From Tetrapyrgos nigripes (taxonomy: Eukaryota; Basidiomycota; Agaricomycetes; Agaricales; Campanellaceae), in assembly GCA_013368315.1 (NCBI GenBank), contig JAACJM010000367.1:1-64000 (forward strand): a stretch of 64,000 bases of DNA, read 5' to 3'. The first letter of the stretch is position 1, and each line of letters starts with the position of its first letter. Positions 32,103 to 42,821 of this stretch are shown piece by piece. The position numbers were made by a program, and so were the translations under genes. The notes under the pieces were generated by a model that saw only the letters and a program-made list of their open reading frames with translations, ran no database searches and was not told the DNA's origin.

Positions 32103-33169
32103 CTAGCCTTCAGTCGCCCCGGATAGCTTGGCCCGATGTTGCTTGACTATCTCCTCAAGACTTTGGATCTTTTTGGGACGCAAACGGTCTTTGAGCCGGA
32201 ACTGCCAATCCACAAACTGCTGGCAACAATATTGGCGGGGTTCAACATTACTAGAAACTAATGAGATGTCATTGGAAACACTGTCACTCCACTCCGCATT
32301 GACAGCGTTGAGCCAGTAAGTGGCATGGTTTCCGTTTCTGCTGCATTTGAGTGTTTGAGGCTCCCAGATGTTGGTTGTTTCTTTCCAGATTTTTCTCCAC
32401 CTTTCTGAGGTACACTGGTCGTGATAAATGCTCTATTGATTATCCAGAAATGATTGACTGGATAAGAACGACCTGACTGATATGACAGAGAAAGCTCACC
32501 CAAGGCACATAGAGACTGGACGGGATACAATACGCCATTTCGGACAGAGGTTTAGTGACGAGTCGAGGTGCAACTTCATAAACCATCTTGTCGTGCCCGT
32601 GTTCTGCGGCAAAAGAGAGTATTTGCAGAGGATATTGAGAAATAAATGTCCTTTTTTCACATGACAGGTGGGCCATGTAAGAGGAAGATCAACAAACAGT
32701 GAATACAACCTCAAGAAAGACAGAATTTGGACCACACACCTAATTTGAATCAAGCAGAACTTCCTAGCATGATGGACAAAATACTTCTCAGCTGCTTCCG
32801 CCAGCTCCATCAGCGCAGGGAACTCCAAATCGTTGAGGTTGGGTGGCCATTGAGGGTACGTGAATTGAAAGAGGAGCTCGAGGACATTAGAGCTTTCTGT
32901 GAGAGAGACGACCTCATCGACACCCTTTGTGGTATGTTCTGCCAACGGAAAGCCTTCAGCATTGGCTTCGAGATACTTCTGCTGGATATGGAACAACACC
33001 TTGTCTGAAGAGCGAAAGTCGACGTCTCCTCCAGAACTAACTGCAGTCACAATTAACGATAAGCGACGACAAACACGACATCAAGAGAAGACGCGTACAC
33101 AACTTTGAGACCTTGGAGCTCGAGGACGCTTTGACTGGCGACCGCCAACGGTGGTGCGTTTTGAGACAT
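32103..33169 (-). CDS. BTB/POZ-domain protein, copy 1
   Basis: The start MSQNAPPLAVASQSVLELQG lies at 33169. After an intron the BTB domain reads GGDVDFRSSDKVLFHIQQKY, AEGFPLAEHT, NVLELLFQFTYPQWPP and LAEAAEKYFVHHARKFC. The next exon has YPLQILSFAAEHGHDKMVYE and PSSLYVPWV. The last exon has CCQQFVDWQFRLKDRL and SLEEIVKQHRAKLSG before TAG at 32103. BTB domains mediate protein-protein contacts, sometimes with Cul3 ligases; the role here is unknown. Exon 1 joins exon 2 in frame only with a TAG acceptor a few bases inside the homologous site of copies 3 and 4. This copy shares exon 1 and promoter with copy 2, but its last exon with copy 4. Confidence 0.8.
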
Positions 33170-33653
33170 GACTATCGATGAAGGTTCATTATTCGATTTA
33201 TAAACCAGAGAAGCGCTGAAAATTGATATGTTTTCGGCATACTTCAACATCTATTCCAGTCTCCAGCTTGAATAGACAGGCGCGCGTAGGTCATGTGTAG
33301 CCCACTGTGGGAGACAGCAAGAGTATCCAGTTGAGGAATGAGAGCTGGGTTCTCTATGTATCACATTTGAAGCGCTGCAGAGCCTGAGTGAATGCACCCG
33401 TTGATCAACTTGAAGGACAGCCAAGGACCATGGATGTTGAGGACAAGTTGCGTTTGCAAGCTTGAAATGGCAGTGCATTTCAACGCTGCACGTGAGTCCA
33501 TCAGCCCCTATCCGCGCTAGTTTGTCCGTTTCCTCTACAAAATGCGTGTACCATTCAACAAAACTCTACTAATGACTGGTATTTCAAATATATATGAGGC
33601 TTGTGGTGGTCAATTCATCTGGATTCTCTCCATTCAAGAACTAGTGGGAGTTC
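33170..33653. promoter_or_regulatory. upstream region of BTB copy 1
   Basis: A TATA-like TTTATAAACC lies about 30 bp upstream of the start codon. The region up to about 33520 resembles the upstream region of copy 2 (for example CTATCCGCGCTAGTTT in both), and similarity ends before the KDZ-related element. Confidence 0.45.
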
Positions 33654-33799
33654 AACAATCCGAGATGTCTGGGACGTGGGCCGGATCCGAGACGTGCCGG
33701 GACATGCCGGGACATCCGGGACATTGCGTAATTTTGCTGTCTGTAGTCGTCTTGGGTGTGTTTAAGGCCTTTCCTGTCATCTAGCAATATATCTACGCG

Positions 33800-34623
33800 A
33801 GCTAGTCAACAAACATGATGGTTTTTCCCGCATCTCTTCCTCTCAGCTCGTCTCCTTCTTTCTACTGGCCGCTCAAGTGACTCAAGAACGCTCCACAGCT
33901 CCAACGGACAGGGCCCCGGACCTCCTTCCAGACTACATGGTTGCATTTCTTGGCTCCGCTTGTGATATGCAAGCTGAGGATGTTCATTCTTGTTGGGAGG
34001 GTCTAGGAGAAGAGGTTTGGGGTGCTGATGCGAGCACTGGGACTTTCCAGTGGTCCCAGCAGCTATACAGCACAATAGGACATGCACACGGGTTAGGTGA
34101 GTACTCTTTGCCCTTGTAGTGAAAGCTATGCTGATAGCCTGAGGGTTTGCAGCATCTTCTCGTCCATTATGGCCGCCGGTATCTTCATGCATCAACCCCC
34201 AGTGTACGGCTTTATCCACCCAAAGACTCCATCATGTCGAACCTCAAGAAGCCATCCTTTATACATTATCTGATGGTCCTATCACTACTATGAGCTTTCG
34301 TTTAAGATGTCGTGGTATGTTGTTCTTCTTTGTTCTTTCGTACTACCTTTTTACTTACTGCATGTATACAGTATGCAGCGTCAGCTACCATCATGACTAC
34401 TACGTCAAGAACTCCTCGACACGCTACTACTACAATGGCCACTTTTCAGATGTTCTTCAAATTGGCAAACATCAGTTTGCAGAAGTTGGGTTAATAAAAT
34501 TGTGGACATACAATATGAACATTGCCTGGTGCATATCTCTTTTTATTGACTTCTGTGCTCCTTTCATCTATTCTCAGGATGTCTGCATCAAACTTTGCCA
34601 ACACATACACATTGTCCCATGAT
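33800..34623 (+). pseudogene. KDZ-associated cysteine-cluster (CxC5-like) gene fragment
   Basis: Exons on the plus strand read YMVAFLGSACDMQAEDVHSC (33937), then after an intron CINPQCTALSTQRL and EAILYTLSDGPITTMSFRLR. A second intron (34315-34371) joins to CSVSYHHDYYVKNSSTRYYY, NGHFSDVLQIGKHQFAEVGL and stop at 34623. The CINPQC, C-R-V-C, YHHDY, YYxG, QIGxHQF order matches the CxC5 domain described next to KDZ transposases. The fragment stops where the family continues, so it is truncated. Downstream (34635-34810) is a short Gly/Ala or, on the minus strand, Pro-rich repeat. Confidence 0.65.
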
Positions 34624-35956
34624 TTTTCGAAGTATCATGCTAGTGGGATCGTCGCAGGGGCTGGCTGAGTAGCCAGTGGCATCATCGCAGGAGCTCACTG
34701 GGTTGCAGGCGGCATCACTACAGGGTCAGGTTGCGTGGCGGGTGGCATCGCTGGTCCTGGCTGGGGCACAAACGGAGGCCGTGCTGCTTCTGGGGGTGGT
34801 TGAGGATTCGCGCCAGGTATGTCTCTTGCAAAAAAGTACATTTTGCAGCGAGTATTTCGTACTACATCAAAATTCTGGCACTGTAGATGCCCAACATATA
34901 TCAGCTTGAAGAAATATAATTCACATAGTAATATGTACCATAACAAACATTTCCCCATAGCTATTCAGCTCTACTAAAAGCGAAAACTGGATCTGCTCCG
35001 AGTATGTCCCATCTACTTATCTTGCTTTTCGCGTTGAGACGTAGTCAGAGGATGACGGAGTAAGAGATTAGGCTGACGCGGGATGCACTGGAACAGGCGG
35101 CACCCTGAAAAATCAATTTTCGAGACGGCGAGTGCCCCTATGTAGTACGTGTGATAGTGCTAGTGTGTATAAACTATGATATAAGTAAGTTGAGGAAATA
35201 AAGAAAGATAGAGTGCATACCGAAAGACTAAAGGGCTAAGGGACACCTTGCGGGTCCTGTTGCACGGAGCAAGACTAAGAAAGGCACGTCATACTTGAAA
35301 AAACGATAAGTACTCAACGATGAAAGCAACGGAAAATGAACTTCAAGTTTAACTAAATAAGTGAAGGAGCTGGTTACCCAGAAACGGGAGCTTTGGCAAA
35401 AAAAGTACATGTATGATCATAGGTACCATACAACAGCGAGCCCGAACGCAACCGGAGAATGAAGCTTGATAGACGCCGGACTGAAGAATTCAAACTCCGA
35501 TGGAAGAACTGTACAGTTGGTCGAATTTGATGTCAACAAACGGTCACCTGATCCAAGTTGACTCCATTTCTTTTCAACTTTGGACTTCGACAAGTCCCGC
35601 CTCCATCAACTCAAGGTACATCATAGCGGTGTTCCCATACGATCTCTAACCCGTCTACGCTCTTCCAACGTCGCCCTCGGCAAGAGCAACCATCGTTTGG
35701 GATGCATTGTATGTTCCAACAGCCCGCATGTACTCTCTACAAGTCGCCTCTTTGTATTCTGCGTATATCTGGCTGATGGCGCTATGGTATGTCTTCTGCT
35801 CATGTTCTACACCGTACAAATTCTCATAACTCCACGTCTCTGTCTTTACATCACTACTAGGTACAGCGTCTGCTAGGACTGTCCTTGACAGATGTCGCTC
35901 AGCCGGTGCCCTTGATTGTTCTGCGCTCCGCTTGGTTCGTCTTCTGTTTTCTTTTG

Positions 35957-36305
35957 TGTCTCTTCCACCGTCTGATATTTTCTGTTGCCTTGGGATTTAG
36001 CACACCATATGTGTTCAGATATGTCTTGCCGACCCCTCCTGGCCCCTCACTTCTAGGTCTTATTGCGTGGCTCATTGATGTATGCTCAGGTATGTGAGCG
36101 GCACTCCTTATTTTGCGTCTCGTCCACCGTCTGATATTTTCTGTTGCCTCGTCTTCGGTGCTTGCTGAGTTGTACCTATTGGTCACTGGGATTTAGCACA
36201 CCGTATGTGTCCAGATATGTCTTGCCGACCCCTCCTGACCCCTCACTTCTAGGTCTTATTGCGTGACTCATTGACGTATGCTCAGGTATGTGAGCGGCAC
36301 TCCTT
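35957..36305 (+). repeat. tandem duplication of about 150 bp inside the KDZ-related element
   Basis: The blocks starting TCCACCGTCTGATATTTTCT and ending TGAGCGGCACTCCTTAT occur twice, from about 35964 and 36122. The second copy carries an extra stretch near 36149-36187. Confidence 0.75.
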
Positions 36306-37089
36306 ATCCTTTCTTCCTCACGCTGATAGTTCTTCTGTACAGGCTTTTGTTTGATGATGTGTGTAGGTTGTGTGGGTACTGTTCTATTAGATAGTGTAGC
36401 TCGTCGTTATGACTGTACTTGCAGTAGTTGCCAATACATTTCTTTCTATCATCTTTATTGTGTCAGATGTGATAACTAGAATGATATCTGACTGTGTATA
36501 TTGTTGAGTAGAGGTGTATAATCTATGCATTCTGTTGCGTGAGATGTGCATAATTGTGCATAAGTTTTGGAACTCAAGAAAGGACTTGCATGAGGAGCAT
36601 AATATGCGTAATCTTGCAATTTAATGCATTTTTATACGTTTTTCTGTCTTTTTCATTCCTTTACTGCATGAAAATGTATATGAAGCTTTTCCTGATGCAG
36701 GTCCAGCACCTCATCCCATGCACCTTTTCTATGAAGGGCTCTGGCTGCTGCTCCTGAGGCATTATGATAAGGAAAACGAGGGAGACAGGAGGGAGAGAAT
36801 AGATTAAACAAGGATAAAAATACAGTTTTAGGTACAGGCGGGCGTCGCAGAGTGGAGGTATCGTCGTCGTGCAGATAGAGGGAGACACGTTGATGCGCTA
36901 GCAGGATTGCGACCGTGTGTCCCGGACCGTCCCGAACGTCCCAGATTGTTGGGAGTCGACTCTTTCTGCTCCGTTCTCAGATATAAGAGTTACTTTCTTT
37001 GTAGCTACCGGACAAATACAAACAGCTTTGAAATTTTCGGTTCCGAGATTATTGTAAGCATACAAAACACTATTCGCCCTCGATTCTTT

Positions 37090-38160
37090 TCAAAAAACCC
37101 TTCCAGACCTCTTCGCCCGATGCTGCTTCACGAAGTGCTCGAGACTACTAGTGCGCTTGGGCTTTTTGACTCTGTCCCGCCAATTCACGAACGCATTGCA
37201 ACATGAGCCCAAATACTCTGGGGATATATGGAGAGATTCGTCCAAATCGACAAGCAGGGACATGTCGTTGCTCATTTTAGCCCTCCACTCTGCAACTAGT
37301 CGACGCCAATGATTTGTATGATTAGTATTGTTGCTGCAGTTGAGCGTATCGGGCTGAGAGAATGTATGATCAATTGCTTGCTTCCCCAGATTCGAAATGA
37401 ATTGATCGTGATAGAGGCTCTGTCAGCCGCAAAAAAAGGCACGTCAGACTGAGTCTGCAAAGTTTAAGTTGGGAAGGGTTGCATTAACTGACCCAAGGAA
37501 TATAGAGACCCGACGGGATACGATACGCGATTTCAGATAGAGGCTTTCCGACGAGTCGGGGAGCGACCTCATAAACCAACTTCATGTGATCGTGTTCAGC
37601 TGCGAAGGCAAAGATCTCCAGCGGGTACTGAGTGACAAAGGCACTTCAAATGATGAGGAATGAGATATCAGTGATCAGAAAGACTCAGGGATTCAACTAT
37701 AGTCCTGGACATACCCGATTCGCATCAGGCAGAACTGCCTACCATGGTGAATCAAATATTTTTCAGCTGCTTCAGCCAGTTCCATCAACTCAGGAAACTC
37801 CAATTCAGCGAGATCCGGTGGCATCTGAGGATATGTGAACTGAAAGAGAAGCTCCAGAATATTAGAGCTTTCTGTGAGAGGGACGACCTCATCGACACCC
37901 TTTGTGGTATGTTCTGCCAACGGAAAGCCTTCAGCATTGGCTTCGAGATACTTCTGCTGGATATAGAACAACACGTTGTCTGAAGAGCGAAAGATGACAT
38001 CTCCTCCGGAGTTAACTGCGTTGCGGCCACAATTAACGATGAGCGGCGACAGACAGGACATCAAGAGAAGGCACGTACACAACTTTGAGACCTTGGAGCT
38101 CGAAGGTGCTTCGACAGGCAACGGGAGTGAGTCGGGGGCAGTGGTGCGTCTTGAGACATG
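37090..38160 (-). CDS. BTB/POZ-domain protein, copy 2
   Basis: The BTB domain reads GGDVIFRSSDNVLFYIQQKY, NILELLFQFTYPQMPP and LAEAAEKYLIHHGRQFC. The last exon reads CCNAFVNWRDRVKKP and SLEHFVKQHRAKRSGRVF with TGA at 37090. The ATG homologous to copy 1 (MSQDAPLPP, 38160) does not join the BTB exon in frame with an obvious splice. An upstream in-frame ATG at 38262 (MKDAESMSISG) would. Either that start is used or this copy is impaired. It shares exon 1 and promoter sequence with copy 1 but its last exon with copy 3. The function is unknown. Confidence 0.7.
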
Positions 38161-38697
38161 GCTATCGATGAGAAAGATCGATGAAGGTTCCTCTAGAGTG
38201 GCCACGCTTCGATTTATACACCGGAGAAGCCCTGAAATTGACATGCTTTCGGCATCCTTCATCTATTGCAGAGTTAGATACTAGACAGGCGCGTCTAGAT
38301 CATGTGTAATGTCGCCACCGTAGGCGACAGAATGACTCAATGAGTATCCAACTGAGGAATGGTACGCTTGGTTGAGCGTATAACCTTGCAAGGGTTGCAG
38401 GACCTGATTCACTCGTTAATTGCTCGTTGATCAAGGACCATGGATGTCGAGGACCAGTCGCGCTTGGAGTGGTAGTGCCCTTCCAACCATGAAGTGATCA
38501 GCCAGTTGATACCCCTATCCGCGCTAGTTTACTCAAATTTAAAGTGCGCACAATTCCGAAGATAAACCTCTGGCTACTAGCATGGAAAGCAGTTTACGTT
38601 GACATTGCTTGGAGGTTATACACAACAGAACAACTGATTTTAATACATTATTACATGCGTGTAAGACGAGACTGATAAAGACATTGTTCAATTCTTC

Positions 38698-39779
38698 TCA
38701 AAAAACCCTCCCAGACATCTTTGCCCGATGCTGCTTCACGAAATACTCGAAACTGTTCATAAGCTTGAACTTGTTCTTGATTCCCTCCCACCAATTCACA
38801 AACGCATTGCAGCATTGACCCTTATACTTTGGGTCTACATCGAGAGATTTATCGAGATCCGTCAGTAGAAGGGCGGGGTCATTGCAAATTTTGACCTTCC
38901 AGTCTTTCACCACGCGGCGCCAGTAAGTGGCATGATTACTGTCGCCGCTGCAGCCGAATAGATCAGGCTGGTGGAATGAATCCAGCGCTTCTTTCCACAT
39001 GTTTGAGGTGAACTGGTCGTGGTAGAGGCTCTGTTGATCTTAAAAAGATAGTCAGAGTGCTATACGAAGTTGAAGCCACCGGTAGACAGTGGGAAGAGTT
39101 GAAACTGACCCAGGGAACATAGATGCTCGACGGGATACGATACGCGATTTCGGATAGAGGCTTAAAGACGAGAAGAGGAGCTACCTCGTAAAGCATCTTT
39201 TTGTGATCGTGTTCAGCCGCGAAGGCAAAGATTTCCAAAGGGTACTGAACGACAAAGGCACTTCGGATAATGGACGTACAGATAAATGTAAAGTCAGAAA
39301 ATTTCGAATACGCCAACTACGTATTTAAACATACCTCATGCGTACCAAGCAAAGCTTTCTAGCATGATGAACAAAATACTTCTCAGCTGCTTCAGCCACC
39401 TCCATCAGTTCAGGGAATTCCAAATTGTCGAGATCGGGTGGCATTTGCGGGTACGTGAACTGGAAGAGAAGCTCCAGAACATTAGAAGTTTCACTGAGAG
39501 GTACGATTTCGTCGACACCCTTCAGTCTTGTAGTATGTTCTGCAAGCGGAAAGCCTTCTGCATTGGCTTCGAGATACTTCTGCTGAATATGAAACAAGAC
39601 GTTGTCGGATGAGCGAAAGACAACGTCTCCTCCCGAGCTGACTGCACTCACGAATGATGTCAGTCAGCGAAAAGACATTCAAGAGTAGGCTATGACTTAC
39701 AGAGCTTTGAAACCTTGGAAGATGCTTTACTATCAACATCGACTGCTGTGTCTGGAGAAGCTGGGGCATTTTCAGACAT
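38698..39779 (-). CDS. BTB/POZ-domain protein, copy 3
   Basis: The start MSENAPASPDTAVDVDSKAS at 39779 joins through a phase-1 intron (donor TGTAAGTC, acceptor TGCAG) to SSGGDVVFRSSDNVLFHIQQ. Then come NVLELLFQFTYPQMPPDLDN and VAEAAEKYFVHHARKLC. The third exon has YPLEIFAFAAEHDHKKMLYE and PSSIYVPWV. The last exon has CCNAFVNWWEGIKNKF and FEYFVKQHRAKMSGRVF with TGA at 38698. The gene appears intact. Upstream on the other strand lies a relic of the cyclophilin promoter and exon 1, which shows how this copy arose. Confidence 0.85.
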
Positions 39780-39924
39780 GGTTAGCGACCTAGGTAGATG
39801 AAGGTTCTGAGACAGTCTGTCTTGAGTATAATTTGATATTTTGAAGATCGTGTGTAGGCCACCGCGGGAGTAGATTTGGGTGGAAATGGCCTGAGTACAA
39901 TTTCTGTGTGAGTCATCTTGTAGT

Positions 39925-40108
39925 GCACTCAGCGACCATGGACGTCGAGGACGAGGTATGACAGTGCACTTCAGTCGTACACGTGAGCGGTTACACCAAG
40001 AATTTTTACGACTCCCAACTACCAAGGCATTCCTTCGCAATTTTACCACTGCTGCTACTGGAGGAGAATTACCAGTATGTTTGGAGTCTTCAAAAACTAA
40101 CAGGACTA
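39925..40108 (+). pseudogene. cyclophilin promoter and exon 1 relic
   Basis: This stretch matches 41486-41703: TGCACTCAGCGACCA, CACGTGAGCGGTTACAC, CATTCCTTCGCAA, TTTACCACTGCTGCTACTGG and TCTTCAAAAACTAAC. The start ATG is lost (CTACCAAGGCATTC against CTATGGCTTCATTC), and the rest of the cyclophilin gene is absent. It is a leftover of a tandem duplication that included the neighbouring BTB gene. Confidence 0.88.
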
Positions 40109-40251
40109 GAGTCCGAATCCACTTAGCCAAATCGGACAAAGAAACAACAGAAAGTAAAGACATGCGACCGGCTCTTGGCCGTAAGTAAACTAAAATTACA
40201 TGGTTACATGCGCCACTGTCTCTGAGATAGTAGAAGCATATATACCGTCTG

Positions 40252-41320
40252 CTAGCCTTTAGTCGACCCGGAGAGTTTCTCCCGATGTTGCCTGACTATC
40301 TCCTCAAGACTCTGGATCTTTTCGTGACGCAAAACGTCTTTGAGCCGGTGCTCCCAATCCACGAATTGCTGGCAACAAGATAGGCGATAGCCCTGGGCTA
40401 AGTGAAGGGCTTCGATATCAGAAAATAATAAGGTGTTATTGTCACTCCAAACCGCGTAAACAGTGTCGCGCCAATGATAGGTATGACTTCCATTTCTGCT
40501 GCAATTAAGCATTTGAGGGTTGCGGAAGATGTTCTTTGTTTTGGTCCAGATTTCTTTCGACCTTTCTACGATGCACTGGTCGTGATAAATGCTCTATTGA
40601 TCATCCAAAAAATGATTTGATAAGAATGACCAGTCTGTTATGACGGAGAAAGTTCACCCAAGGCACATAGAGACTGGAGGGGATACAATAAACGATTTCG
40701 GACAGAGGTCTAGTGACGAGTCGAGGTGCAATTTCATACTAAACCATCTTGTCGTGACCGTATTCTGCGGTAAAGGAGAGGATTTGCAAGGGATACTGAT
40801 CAACAAATGTTCCTCATTGACAGCAAGATCGATGAACCTTGAATACGAGACTATGGAAAGAAAATTCGGAATACAGACCTCATTTGAATCAAACAAAACT
40901 TCCTCACATGATGGACAAAATACTTTTCAGCAGCTGCTGCCAGCTCCATCAGCGCAGGGAATTCCAAATCGTCGAGATCGGGTGGCATTTGAGGGTAAGT
41001 GAATTGAAAGAGGAGCTCCAGAACACTAGACTTCTCTGGGAGTGATACTATCTCGTCCTTCTGAGTAGGCGTCGTATGTTCTGCCAGCGGAAAACCTTCC
41101 GTCATATTTTCGAGGTATTTCTGCTGGATATGGAACAAGACGCCGTCGGATGAGCGAAAGATAACATCTCCTCCCGAGCTGACTGCACTCGCGAATGATG
41201 CCAGTCAGCGAAAAGACATTCAAGAGTAAGCTACGACCTACAGAGCTTTGAGACCTTGGAAGATGATTTGCTATCAGCATCAACTGCTGTGTCTGGAGAA
41301 GCTGGGGCGTTTTCAGACAT
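40252..41320 (-). CDS. BTB/POZ-domain protein, copy 4
   Basis: The start MSENAPASPDTAVDADSKSS at 41320 is followed by a phase-1 intron and the BTB domain, with YLENMTEGFPLAEHTTP, SVLELLFQFTYPQMPP and LAAAAEKYFVHHVRKFC. The BTB exon is somewhat shorter and more diverged at its start than in the other copies. The last exon reads CCQQFVDWEHRLKDVL and SLEEIVRQHREKLSGSTKG with TAG at 40252. It is divergent from the intact cyclophilin gene (294 bp between starts), so this is probably the ancestral position of the array. The role is unknown. Confidence 0.8.
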
Positions 41321-41614
41321 GGTTAGCGACCTAGGTAGATGAAGGTTCTGAGACAGTCTTTGGACAGTCTGTCTTGAGTGAAATTTGGTGCTTGAAGATC
41401 ATGTGTAGGCCACCGCGGAATTAAATTCAGGTGGAAATGGTCTGAGTACCATTTGCGTGTACTTGCCCTTGGAGAGTCGTCCTGTAGTGCACTCAGCGAC
41501 CAGAGACGTCGAGGACGAGGTCGCGTTTGCAGTGGCAGTGCTCTCCTGTCCACGTGAGCGGTTACACTAAAATTTTTTACACGACTCTGGCTTACACGTC
41601 GACTACAAACTACT
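41321..41614. promoter_or_regulatory. shared divergent promoter, BTB copy 4 / cyclophilin
   Basis: The 294 bp between the two start codons is the only upstream space for both genes. It is duplicated in part upstream of BTB copy 3 and, more diverged, of copies 1 and 2 (the landmark GACGTCGAGGAC or a near variant occurs in all). Confidence 0.6.
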
Positions 41615-42570
41615 ATGGCTTCATTCCTTCGCAAATTTACCACTGCTGCTACTGGAGGAGGATTGTCAGTATGTTTTTAACCCGGAGTCTTCAAAAACTA
41701 ACTTTCTTCTATCTATAAACAGGTCCAACGTCTTCGTGCGTATCCCAAGTTTTCCTACGTCACCTTGGAAGGCTCATTCTAGGTCTCTGTCTTTCTGTGT
41801 ACCACTAGTTTGATGTTGCAATCAACACAAAGCCTGCTGGAAGAATTGTCTTCAAATTATATGACGATATCGTCCCAAAAACTGCTAGGAACTTTAGGGA
41901 GCTGGCAACGGGACAACATGGCTTTGGTTACGCTGGAAGCTCATTCCACCGTGTGATTCCCAAGGTAATTAACCTTTCTTTTCTCTTTTGACCAGAGTGT
42001 CTCAATGCCTTCCGTAGTTCATGCTTCAAGGCGGAGACTTCACAGCTGGCAACGGAACGGGTGGAAAGTCGATTTACGGTCCCAAATTCGCTGGTGCGTT
42101 TGCAGGCTTTCTATGTTGACTCGCCTGCTTACCGCCTTACGCTGTCTCTGATGCTTCGCTACATTCTTGATCAATCCGCGTCACTTCCTTGCAGACGAAA
42201 ACTTCGTACTCAAGCACGACAAGCCCGGACTTCTCTCAATGGCAAACGCAGGAAAGAACACCAACGGATCCCAAGTACGCGTCTTAATCTTGCTTTCTGT
42301 ATAAAGCTGACTGTCTCTCTGTTCGATCCTTGTCTCCACAGTTCTTCATCACCACAGTCGTAACGAGCTGGGTACGTTGTTTTTATATCTCGCTTTCCTT
42401 CTTTCACCTTTTGTTAATGTCCGTTCTTTCACTACCAGCTCGATGGTAATCACGTCGTATTTGGTGAAGTCGTTGAAGGTATGAACGTCGTCAAGCAAAT
42501 CGAAGCTGAGGGCTCTCCAAGTGGTACAACCAAGAGCAAAGTCACCATTACTTCGTCCGGAACGGTCTAG
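41615..42570 (+). CDS. cyclophilin (peptidyl-prolyl cis-trans isomerase), possibly mitochondrial
   Basis: It catalyses cis-trans isomerisation of prolyl bonds. The exons read [103 protein letters not shown] and [20 protein letters not shown]. The catalytic Arg (FHRVIP), Gln (MLQGGDF) and the FFIT segment are present. Six or more short introns interrupt it. The N-terminus [16 protein letters not shown], basic and hydroxylated, could target mitochondria as in yeast Cpr3; this is inference. TAG is at 42570. It converges on the NOP12-like gene, 251 bp away. Confidence 0.93.
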
Positions 42571-42821
42571 ATTCCAGTTTTGCGTCCCTGTCCCTGCGTA
42601 GCTCAGTCGACGATAGTGAGGCTAGAGCATTGGAAGTAGAAAACGTATTGTAGACACCGTCTCTGTTTAAGGAGGCTAGATAATAGAACGACATTTCGGA
42701 TATATGGTGTAGGTCTCATTAACGGGCAACGACTACATGTTTATGTAGGGACGCAAGTACCATAGCACGGGAGTAATCAGGTAATTCCAAGAGACCACAT
42801 TCGTCAATCTTAACATAACCT

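Larger units (their letters stand above)
33654..36950. mobile_element. KDZ-related DNA transposon remnant, about 3.3 kb
   Basis: The left end AACAATCCGAGATGTCTGGG and the reverse complement of the right end AACAATCTGGGACGTTCGGG form imperfect inverted repeats. Both ends are rich in CCGGGACAT-type motifs. The flanks share GGGAGT (33648-33653 and 36951-36956), a partial target duplication. Inside is a gene fragment with a KDZ-associated cysteine-cluster domain; no transposase was found. The element lies between BTB copies 1 and 2. Confidence 0.55.
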
